Assembly (NCBI RefSeq): GCF_025995175.1 | Contig: NZ_BAPV01000004.1 | Coordinates: forward strand, 248,001 to 312,000 | DNA length: 64,000 nucleotides | Reading direction: 5' to 3' | Origin: Asaia krungthepensis NRIC 0535 | GTDB taxonomy: Bacteria; Pseudomonadota; Alphaproteobacteria; Acetobacterales; Acetobacteraceae | Shown here: positions 56,715 through 64,000 of the stretch, piece by piece | How positions within the stretch are numbered: position 1 is the stretch's first letter | How the letters are laid out: each line of letters starts with the position of its first letter | Made by a program: the position numbers and the translations under genes | The notes under the pieces: generated by a model | The model's database searches: none | Seen by the model: only the letters and a program-made list of their open reading frames with translations | What the model was told of the DNA's origin: nothing

Positions 56715-56816
56715 GCAGATACAGGCATTCGCCTAGCCATCCACGCAGAACTGCGGCATTGCTGACAGTAACGATCCACGCACGATTTCAGATGTGACCG
56801 GCAAGAGATACAGATC

Positions 56817-59321
56817 ATGAAAACCGCCCGTACCAACAGCCCTTTTCTTGCTCATTGCGACGGGCTCAAGAAGGATGTCCTGACCGGGTGGGCCGTAAAC
56901 AGACTGGATCCTGCAACCCCTGTCAGACTTCATCTCCTGATAGACGGGCAGGAAATCGCCCAGATACTGGCCGACACGCCGAGACAGGATGTGCAGAACG
57001 CCCTCAAGACCCCTCATGACCGACTGGGCTTCCAGTTTCCCGTTCCTGTCCGGTTCATGGATGGGAAGCCGCATGAACTGTCGATCCGTCTCCCTGACAG
57101 ATCGACATTACCCATACAGAACGATTCTGTACCAGTTAAATCATCTCAGTCTCTTGTTTTTACCATAGAACTACGCCCCGAATACACGAGCTGCGTCGAC
57201 GGCATCAAGCAAGGCGCTCTCAAGGGCTGGATCCTTCAGAGGCTTCCGGGGGAAACCGAGTGGCGCGGCGACTGTGTCGTGTCCGTATCGGCCAATAATG
57301 TCCTGATCGCCCAGACGCGCGCCGACCGTTATCGCGGTGACGTGGCCGCAGCTGTCGGATGCAATCCGAACTGCGGATTTGAGGTCCCGATACCCCAAAG
57401 GTTTCGTGGCTCATCACCGCGCAGCTTTTCGGTCAGGGTCATGCCCGAGGGTGAGGAACTCATGGGTAGCCCCTTCACGAGTTCGATTGCGGATGATGCA
57501 CTCGAGACGCGTCTGCTCGATATTGCCGAGACCATCGACCGGCTCCACCGGGAACTGACGACACTGCGCACAGAGATCCGCAGCGCCATCCCGCAGGCGG
57601 GCTATAATCTGGGCAATTACGACCGCTGGGCCGCACTCTACTACCCTGCCCTGCGCGAACGGACTGCCCTGCAGCGTGTCACGGCGCCGCTCACCGATGA
57701 GCCGCTGATCAGCATTCTCTGCCCCACCTACAAGCCATTGAGAGCGGATTACGTCACCGCCATTGAATCCGTCCTGAAGCAGAGTTATCGCAACTGGGAG
57801 CTGATCCTGATCGATGACGGTATGGTCAGCGCGGAAACGACGGCCCTCATGGCCGAGTATGCCGCACGTGACCCGCGTATCGTCATTCTGCCCCTCGAGA
57901 AAAATCTGGGTATTTCCGGCGCGACCAATGCCGGAATGGATGCTGCCCGAGGCGCCTATACGGTCTTCTTCGACCATGATGACATGATGGTCGACGTGGC
58001 GCTGGAGATCATGCTGCGCAAGGCGCAGGAAAGCGGTGCGCTTCTGATCTATTCCGACGAGGACAAGATAGACCTTGCCAATAACTGGCAAGCGCCCAAC
58101 TTCAAGCCGGATTTCAATTATCGCTATCTGCTGGGCTGCAATTACGTCTGCCACCTCACAATGGTCGAAACCGCGACAATGCGGGCTATCGGGCCGCTCC
58201 GTGCGGAATATGATGGGGCACAGGACCATGATTTCATTCTGCGCGCCTGCGAGATCATGCCCCATGACAGGATCGCCCATGTACAGGAATTGCTCTATCA
58301 TTGGCGCATGACGCCCAACTCTACCGCAGTGACGGTAGGCAACAAGAATTATGCCATCGCGGCAGGCGTCAGGGCGGTCAATGATCATCTCGTGCGTCGG
58401 GGGTTCAAGCCCGACGTCTCGTCCATCAATGGCCTCACGCTCTATCGCGTCGACTGGCGTCTGACACAGAGCCCGAGTGTCACGATCATCATTCCGTTCA
58501 AGGATCAGAGCGACATCACGCGCCGATGCCTCGAGACCCTGCTCGAGCGCACCGACTATCCCGATTTCGAGGTCGTTCTGATCGATAACTGGTCGGTGCA
58601 ACCTGCCACTCAGGCTTTCATGACTGAGTTCGGCAAGAAGCCGAATGTGCGCTTCATGACGATCGAAGAGCCCTTCAACTACTCCAGACTCAACAACCTG
58701 GCTGCCCGGACATGCCGTTCGGATTATCTCGTCTTCATGAATAATGACGTCTTTGTCGAAAAATCCGACTGGTTGCGTCTGATGATGAACGAGGCCCTCG
58801 CGGGTGACAGGGTTGCGGCAGTGGGGGCGCGACTCCTCTACCCCAATGAAACGATCCAGCATGCAGGAGTGGTGGTTGGCCCCGCAGGCGTCGGTGCCCA
58901 TGCGCATCGCGGCTGCGGCCCGGAGGATTACGGGTATATCGGGCGCATTCTGCTCAGCCATGAAGTCACGGCCGTCACGGCGGCCTGTATGCTCGTCGAG
59001 CGCGAGGTGTTCGACGCTATCGGCGGCTTCGACGAAACCCATCTCAGGATCGCCTATAACGACGTGGATCTTTGTCTCAAGATCAGGGCGGAGGGCTATC
59101 GCATCGTCTATTGCGCGGAGGCCATGGCATGGCACCATGAAAGCCTCACACGCGGATCGGACGATGTGCCCGAGCACGAAGCGCGCTTCTTCGAAGAGGG
59201 GCAGACCATGCAGAAACGATGGGCTGGGCACCCGCTCTACGAACGCGACCCGGCCTATCCGCGCTTCTTCACCGTAGACTTGCAGCCATTCTTCGATCTG
59301 GTCGACCCGCTGAAAACCTGA
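56817..59321 (+). CDS. two-domain GT2 glycosyltransferase with duplicated N-terminal beta domain
   Basis: An 834-residue protein. Residues 1-230 hold two similar segments, each about 105 residues (first has DGLKKDVLTGWAVNRL, second DGIKQGALKGWILQRL; both end in GF..P.P.RF). A short coiled coil is followed by GT2 domain A (about 294-520; ISILCPTYKPL, acidic motif YSDEDKID at about 412). GT2 domain B is at about 550-790 (SVTIIIPFKDQS, MNNDVF at about 640, and GFDETHLRIAYNDVDLC). Such bifunctional enzymes build rhamnan- or O-antigen-type glycans. No membrane helix is visible. Confidence 0.88.
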   Translation: MKTARTNSPFLAHCDGLKKDVLTGWAVNRLDPATPVRLHLLIDGQEIAQILADTPRQDVQNALKTPHDRLGFQFPVPVRFMDGKPHELSIRLPDRSTLPIQNDSVPVKSSQSLVFTIELRPEYTSCVDGIKQGALKGWILQRLPGETEWRGDCVVSVSANNVLIAQTRADRYRGDVAAAVGCNPNCGFEVPIPQRFRGSSPRSFSVRVMPEGEELMGSPFTSSIADDALETRLLDIAETIDRLHRELTTLRTEIRSAIPQAGYNLGNYDRWAALYYPALRERTALQRVTAPLTDEPLISILCPTYKPLRADYVTAIESVLKQSYRNWELILIDDGMVSAETTALMAEYAARDPRIVILPLEKNLGISGATNAGMDAARGAYTVFFDHDDMMVDVALEIMLRKAQESGALLIYSDEDKIDLANNWQAPNFKPDFNYRYLLGCNYVCHLTMVETATMRAIGPLRAEYDGAQDHDFILRACEIMPHDRIAHVQELLYHWRMTPNSTAVTVGNKNYAIAAGVRAVNDHLVRRGFKPDVSSINGLTLYRVDWRLTQSPSVTIIIPFKDQSDITRRCLETLLERTDYPDFEVVLIDNWSVQPATQAFMTEFGKKPNVRFMTIEEPFNYSRLNNLAARTCRSDYLVFMNNDVFVEKSDWLRLMMNEALAGDRVAAVGARLLYPNETIQHAGVVVGPAGVGAHAHRGCGPEDYGYIGRILLSHEVTAVTAACMLVEREVFDAIGGFDETHLRIAYNDVDLCLKIRAEGYRIVYCAEAMAWHHESLTRGSDDVPEHEARFFEEGQTMQKRWAGHPLYERDPAYPRFFTVDLQPFFDLVDPLKT

Positions 59322-59351
59322 TTTGTCAGCGGGTCTTTTCTGGAATGCAGT

Positions 59352-59377
59352 AAAAAGGGGGCCGAGGCCCCCTTTTT
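59352..59377. terminator. bidirectional terminator between glycosyltransferase and MFS genes
   Basis: A perfect 12-bp stem AAAAAGGGGGCC-GA-GGCCCCCTTTTT between convergent genes; the T/A tracts are part of the stem. Confidence 0.9.
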
Positions 59378-60588
59378 CATACCCTCGGTATGTTGTTCTT
59401 CTTGGTCTTGAACTCGTCAGCGATGCTGAGGACGTAAATGCCGAATCCCCCCAGCGACAAGGCAAGCCCGACCCAGCCGACCGAGGTCCAGCCAAGCCCC
59501 GCCGAAATCGCCAGCCCCCCAAGCCAGGGGCCAACAGCATTGGCAATATTGAAGGCGCTCTGATTGAGGGCGGCAGCCAGTCCTTCCGCCCCTACGGCAA
59601 CAGTGAGCAAACGCGCTTGTACCACCGTTGCAAGTCCGCCGCTGGCCCCGATCATGAACACGTTGATCGCAAGGGGAACGAATTTATGCGCGGCTTCAGG
59701 AAATCCAGCCATGGCGGCCGCACCCATCAGCAGGACACCAGCCAGTGTCGGCATCATCTTGTGGTCCGCCAGCCAGGCACAGACCAGCGTACCGATGGTC
59801 ATGCCCACACCGAACACGGCAAGCATGATCGGCACATAGGATTCAGGCACCTGGGTAACATTGATCATGATCGAGGCAAGATAGGTGTAAACGCAAAAGA
59901 CGCTGCCAAAACCCACCGCACCGATCGCAAGGGTCAGCCACACCTGCTTGATCTTGAGCGCCGTGAACTCGTTGAGAATGCTGGCATCCTTGCGAGGTGT
60001 GTCCTTGGGCGCGAAGATGCTCAGGAGCAGCGCCGTGCACAGGGCGAGGAATGCGATAAGGGCGAACGCCCAGCGCCATCCGACGATCTGGCCAATTCCG
60101 TTGGCCAGCGGCACACCGCCGATGGTGGCGATGGTCAGCCCAAGAATGACTCGTCCCACTGCCTGGGACCGCTTGTTGGGCGGCACAAGGGACGAGGCCA
60201 GAATACCCGCAATCCCGAAATAGGCACCGTGCGGCAAACCGCTGATGAAGCGGCAGGCAAGGAAGAGCAGATAATTCGGGGCAATCGCACTCACGCCATT
60301 CCCCAGCATGTAGAGGAGCATCATGCTGATCAGCATCGTGCGACGGCTCACGCCAGCGCTGAACAGGGCAATGGTCGGCGCGCCCACGCAAACGCCAGCC
60401 GCATAGAGCACGATGGCATGACCGGCTTCCGGATCGCTCACACCGAAGCTGTGTGCAATCATCGGCACCAGACTCATCGCTGCGAATTCAGCCGTGCCGA
60501 TTGCAAAGGCCCCGAGGCCAAGACTAAAAAATATGATGCGTATGTCGCGCATCGATCGCGCCAGATCCCCGGATCCCAAGCCGCTCAT
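59377..60588 (-). CDS. MFS transporter (arabinose/drug exporter-like, 12 TM)
   Basis: A 403-residue major-facilitator protein. TM1 region has FFSLGLGAFAIGTAEFAAM, typical of the AraJ/YdhP-type exporters; RFISGLPHGAYFGIAG and RAFALIAFLAL-like helices follow. The start at 60588 has GGGGGTGG upstream; the frame extends to 60927 over the opposing DUF3225 gene and is not credible there. Substrate unknown; related proteins export sugars or drugs. Confidence 0.88.
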   Translation of the reverse strand: MSGLGSGDLARSMRDIRIIFFSLGLGAFAIGTAEFAAMSLVPMIAHSFGVSDPEAGHAIVLYAAGVCVGAPTIALFSAGVSRRTMLISMMLLYMLGNGVSAIAPNYLLFLACRFISGLPHGAYFGIAGILASSLVPPNKRSQAVGRVILGLTIATIGGVPLANGIGQIVGWRWAFALIAFLALCTALLLSIFAPKDTPRKDASILNEFTALKIKQVWLTLAIGAVGFGSVFCVYTYLASIMINVTQVPESYVPIMLAVFGVGMTIGTLVCAWLADHKMMPTLAGVLLMGAAAMAGFPEAAHKFVPLAINVFMIGASGGLATVVQARLLTVAVGAEGLAAALNQSAFNIANAVGPWLGGLAISAGLGWTSVGWVGLALSLGGFGIYVLSIADEFKTKKNNIPRV

Positions 60589-60637
60589 GCCACCCCCAGC
60601 AAGTCTGTAGAATTTTCTCGTGAATAAGGGCGCGCCC

Positions 60638-61015
60638 ATGACTTTCACCGCATATCCCGAGACGATCTCTGCCCTTACTCTTGCCTCGGACCAATATGAA
60701 GAGGCCCTGGCCCAAAATGATGTGGGCCGCCTCGATTCCCTGTTCAGCAATGACCCGAATGTGATCCGCCTGGGAGCGACGGAGAATTTGTTCGGCCCTG
60801 AAGAGATCGCCGCTTTCCGGCGCGGTCGCACCGGTGGGGCGCCGCCGAGGGAACGCATCAGACGCGACATTGCCGCTCTTGGCCCCGATGCGGGTTGCGT
60901 CACGATTCTCTTTCGTAACCTGCGCACGGGTCAGACCGGTCGGCAGTCCCAAACATGGCGACGCGAGGGCGATCAGTGGAAGGTGCTGATCGCTCATGTG
61001 TCTTTCATTGTCTGA
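60638..61015 (+). CDS. DUF3225 / SnoaL-like protein (HpxZ/AtzH type)
   Basis: A 125-residue small alpha+beta protein with the cone fold expected of this family: DQYEEALAQNDVGRLDSLF, then DPNVIRLGATENLFGPEEIAAFRRGR, and a C-terminal QTWRREGDQWKVLIAHVS. The family is associated with oxalurate/amide hydrolase operons, but no such partner lies here. Start at 60638, AAGGG 8 bases upstream; an upstream GTG is not needed. Confidence 0.8.
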   Translation: MTFTAYPETISALTLASDQYEEALAQNDVGRLDSLFSNDPNVIRLGATENLFGPEEIAAFRRGRTGGAPPRERIRRDIAALGPDAGCVTILFRNLRTGQTGRQSQTWRREGDQWKVLIAHVSFIV

Positions 61016-61099
61016 GGGCGCAACCCCGCCCATATCAAGAGCGTTCTGAAGTCATCGCTTTCTGCGAATGTCCGACAGCAAAAACGCAAGGGTAATATC

Positions 61100-61636
61100 A
61101 TGGCCACGAAAAACGCGATGCACACGACACAGAATGCTCTGAAGTCCAACGCGAAAACAGTGTCGATCGAGACACTGAACGCACGTCTGGCTGACCTGAT
61201 CGATCTCGCTCTCATCACCAAGCAGGCTCACTGGAACCTGAAGGGGCCGCAGTTCATCGGCGTCCATGAGATGCTCGACGGATTCCGCGACAGCGTGGAC
61301 GATCTGGTGGACAAGGTCGCCGAGCGCGCCGTGCAACTGGGCGGCACCGCCTATGGTACCGTTCAGGATGTCTCGAAAAACTCGGCCTGCACGCCCTATC
61401 CAACGGACGTGTACAAGATAGCCGATCACATCTCTGCCCTGATCGATCGCTATGCGACGGTGGCCAATAACGTTCGCGAGTCCATCGACGTCACAGACGA
61501 AGCTGGCGATGCCGATACTGCCGACCTTTTCACCGAAGCGTCGCGCGCACTCGACAAGCATCTTTGGTTCCTCGAGGCCCATACGCAGGAACCCACTGGG
61601 CAGATGCGTGATGGCGACCATACAGGCGCCCGCTGA
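61100..61636 (+). CDS. dps: DNA-binding ferritin-like protein Dps
   Basis: A 178-residue Dps. Ferroxidase residues are His44 (KQAHWN), His56 (GVHEML), Asp71 and Glu75 (VDKVAERA), with the family spacing of 12 and 15. The Lys-rich N-terminal tail (about residues 1-20) is DNA-binding in homologues. It protects DNA from peroxide and stores iron. It has a strong terminator downstream. Confidence 0.95.
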   Translation: MATKNAMHTTQNALKSNAKTVSIETLNARLADLIDLALITKQAHWNLKGPQFIGVHEMLDGFRDSVDDLVDKVAERAVQLGGTAYGTVQDVSKNSACTPYPTDVYKIADHISALIDRYATVANNVRESIDVTDEAGDADTADLFTEASRALDKHLWFLEAHTQEPTGQMRDGDHTGAR

Positions 61637-61661
61637 GCGCTCTTCCTTATAGGGAGAAACT

Positions 61662-61698
61662 ATAAAAGCCCTGTCGCCATGTGCAGCAGGGCTTTTAT
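61662..61698 (+). terminator. terminator of dps
   Basis: A 12-bp stem ATAAAAGCCCTG / CAGGGCTTTTAT with 13-base loop, followed by TTTAT. A clear rho-independent terminator. Confidence 0.9.
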
Positions 61699-61931
61699 TT
61701 TATGTGCTCCATGCGGCATCCGGGGCTCTGTGCATTGATTTATATCGTTATTTCATTTCGAATCCGAACGTATATGTCGTTATATTATCGTTTTATCGGG
61801 ATTAACGATACAATTTGCGAATTTATCGATATGAAACTTAAATTAACGTAACTAGAGTTTTCATGATCCGCTCTTTAACGGCACAACGCTCTTAGCCGCC
61901 CCAGGCTGTGTTGCCGGAGAGTGCCCCGCCC
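61699..61931 (+). promoter_or_regulatory. AT-rich promoter region of the repetitive surface protein
   Basis: About 230 bases with an AT content much higher than the neighbourhood. Four copies of a TATCGTTA-like octamer appear at 61743-61750, 61775-61782, 61786-61793 and (inverted) 61803-61810. A promoter TTGCGA (61815-61820) -N17- TTAAAT (61838-61843) is plausible. Such clusters suggest regulator binding and possible silencing. Motif function is inferred. Confidence 0.45.
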
Positions 61932-63365
61932 ATGAGCATTGTAACGATCGTCGGAACATCCGGTACTGCCATCCATGTCACGGTTGGTGGAGGTCGGGCG
62001 CAGGCGCTTGCCGAGACCTATGCGCAGCAGATGAACGACGCGTACAAGCAGAACCAGCTGACAACCGTTCTGCTTTCCGAGGGGAATGCTGTCGCCAGCG
62101 CCGGAACAGGATCGCTTCTTGAAGGGTTCGTGACGACAGGGGGCAGTTTCGCGCCTGTAGGATCATTCGACTTCATCGGTGCAGGATCCTGGCTCAACTC
62201 CCATGCTGGCAGCCAAAGCGTATTGCTCGATGAGGCCGTGACCATCAACGGTGCAGGGCTGTCCAGCAGCGATACGCTCTCCATTCTCGGCGGGAGCACA
62301 ATTGGACTGACCTATGAAGCGGGTAGCGCCCCGAAGGGCAGCTTCCTGGGCGTGAGCGGCGATAATTTCTTCAACGGTAATAACCAGAGCGCCAGCTGGA
62401 CCATCGTGACCGCCGCGGGAAATGACACGATCATGGCCACCAACGGCACGAATGACATCAATGCCGGAGCAGGCAACAATGTCATCACGCTTGGTCAGGG
62501 CATCAACAGCGTTGTTTCCGAAGGTCAGGATACCATCACTGGCGAAGAGGGCGGCGTTACCGAACTCACGCTCTCCGGTGGCAATTCTCTGGTTTCGCTG
62601 GGCAGCAACAGCCATGTCAGCGATAACGCCACGATTGGTAGCATCATCAGCCTCGGCAATGACAGCACGGTCCAGGCGGGACAGGGATCGACTATTCATT
62701 TCACCGGGGCAAACGGCACCGTGATGAACGCATCGAATGACACCGTCTCCGCTGTTGGTGACCTGACCGTTCTTCACGGAAGCGACCAGACTCTCAGCGT
62801 CGGCGGAGCGCTGAAATTCATCGCAGGGACCGGTAACAGCGTCATTACTGCTGATCAGTCCACCTTGTGGGGCGCTGATGGCCTCAGCGCCCGGTTGTCG
62901 ATCGGTGACAATGCCCTCTGGACCGGAAATCAGACCGGGGCGCAGAGCAACGAGATGATCGACGCCTCTTCCTCCGCGGGATCGCTGGAAGCCTGGACCG
63001 GAGCGGGCGACCAGACAATCATCGGTGGACAGGGGGCGGACCATTTCGTGTTCGGCACCGAGTATTCGGGTAATTCAGGCGCAACCTATGCGACGGTGAC
63101 AGGGGGAAGCGGGGCGGCCAACAGTTTTGGCGTGCTGGCCGGTCATACGGCGGGCGACATCACCATCACGGATTTCTCGGCCGTCAACGGCAACAAGTTT
63201 TTCCTCTATAATTACAAACCGTCCGACGCCGAAGCAGCGATCAAAGACCTGCTGGCAACCGCGACGGTACAGGGCGGCAATACGTCCGTCATGCTGGACA
63301 ACAACATGAAGGTCACATTCACCGGGGTGACCGATCTCAAGGCGAGCAGCTTCGAAATCAGCTAA
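61932..63365 (+). CDS. repetitive beta-strand surface/secreted protein
   Basis: A 477-residue protein with no Sec signal and a composition dominated by Gly, Asn, Asp, Ser and Thr. Repeats such as AGNDTIMATNGTNDINAGAGN and GGNSLVSLGSNSHVSDNA resemble the RTX-like/beta-helix repeats of type I-secreted adhesins. The C-terminal segment (GGQGADHFVFGTEYSG, FSAVNGNKFFLYNY, FTGVTDLKASSFEIS) may be the export region. I start at MSIVTIVGTS (61932); TTG 61908 is possible. Likely secreted adhesin or biofilm matrix protein. Confidence 0.7.
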   Translation: MSIVTIVGTSGTAIHVTVGGGRAQALAETYAQQMNDAYKQNQLTTVLLSEGNAVASAGTGSLLEGFVTTGGSFAPVGSFDFIGAGSWLNSHAGSQSVLLDEAVTINGAGLSSSDTLSILGGSTIGLTYEAGSAPKGSFLGVSGDNFFNGNNQSASWTIVTAAGNDTIMATNGTNDINAGAGNNVITLGQGINSVVSEGQDTITGEEGGVTELTLSGGNSLVSLGSNSHVSDNATIGSIISLGNDSTVQAGQGSTIHFTGANGTVMNASNDTVSAVGDLTVLHGSDQTLSVGGALKFIAGTGNSVITADQSTLWGADGLSARLSIGDNALWTGNQTGAQSNEMIDASSSAGSLEAWTGAGDQTIIGGQGADHFVFGTEYSGNSGATYATVTGGSGAANSFGVLAGHTAGDITITDFSAVNGNKFFLYNYKPSDAEAAIKDLLATATVQGGNTSVMLDNNMKVTFTGVTDLKASSFEIS

Positions 63366-63466
63366 CAGCGCCCCCGGAGAGCGCCGGGGTCAAGAAAGGG
63401 TAGACACCTGAAGGCGGGGCCTCCCTGAACCCTGTTGTCGAACTCCCCCGATGCTGAAGAAAGCCT

Positions 63467-63482
63467 CACCGTGCCCACGGTG
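63467..63482 (-). terminator. weak terminator of the aldo/keto reductase
   Basis: A 6-bp stem CACCGT-GCCC-ACGGTG directly past the reductase stop, followed on the minus strand by a T-rich GAGGCTTTCTTC. A second hairpin (CCCCGG...CCGGGG, 63372-63389) belongs to the convergent gene. Confidence 0.45.
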
Positions 63483-63483
63483 T

Positions 63484-64000
<517 letters not shown>

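Noticed and set aside
57414-59546. 710-residue open frame antisense to the large glycosyltransferase
   Set aside because: The opposing strand encodes clear GT2 motifs; this frame lacks recognisable domains.
59323-60627. 434-residue open frame antisense to the MFS gene
   Set aside because: His/Gln/Arg-rich shadow of a membrane-protein gene; no start signal.

Overview
The window comes from a Gram-negative alphaproteobacterium of high G+C content (about 60% judged by eye). Acetobacteraceae (acetic acid bacteria such as Asaia and relatives) is my best guess. Supporting signs are the order DUF3576 lipoprotein - leuS - lptE - holA, an IC3-type group I intron in tRNA-Arg(CCU), a minCDE cluster and a periplasmic/TonB-rich gene content. 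The genus call is inference only. Almost all of the window is ordinary chromosome with tightly packed genes; I see no prophage, IS element or CRISPR array.

Layout. 1-5916 (minus): the ribosomal protein/RNA polymerase cluster rplK-rplA-rplJ-rplL-rpoB, with rpoB running off the left edge. 6020-14452 (minus): a tripartite RND efflux operon (permease, adaptor, outer-membrane lipoprotein) preceded by an OmpR-type two-component system; this block sits directly upstream of rplK, where nusG is usually found. 14500-18918 (minus): rmuC, a small lipoprotein, a PfpI/DJ-1 protein, a HI0933-type flavoprotein and a GST. 19016-21360 (plus): minC, minD, minE and a YidB-like gene. 21422-29084: a Tat-exported royal-jelly/yellow-like protein, a TonB-dependent receptor, and a convergent Dpp/Opp-type ABC importer lacking its binding protein. 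29199-34049 (minus): holA, lptE, leuS and the DUF3576 lipoprotein. 34242-36353 (minus): a large SARP-like regulator.

36695-37009 is a tRNA-Arg(CCU) gene split by a 238-nt group I intron. After it come a small membrane protein, a dicarboxylate/cation symporter and an AnsP-like permease. 40835-47139 is a sugar/polyol catabolic locus: dihydroxyacetone kinase, GntR/UTRA regulator, zinc dehydrogenase, class I aldolase and FGGY kinase, with two sets of repeated operator-like palindromes and a strongly structured leader before the kinase. 47150-48456 holds a translationally coupled fructosamine-kinase-like / low-molecular-weight phosphatase pair, a probable protein-deglycation module. This would make sense in an organism that accumulates reactive ketoses.

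48665-55590 is the Pho regulon: pstS, then (reading the minus strand) pstC-pstA-pstB-phoU-phoB-phoR. phoR seems to need a CTG start to keep its membrane anchor. 55728-59321 holds two glycosyltransferases, the second with a duplicated N-terminal beta domain and two GT2 domains. The rest is an MFS exporter, a DUF3225 protein, Dps, a repetitive beta-strand surface protein with an AT-rich promoter region, and a partial aldo/keto reductase at the right edge.
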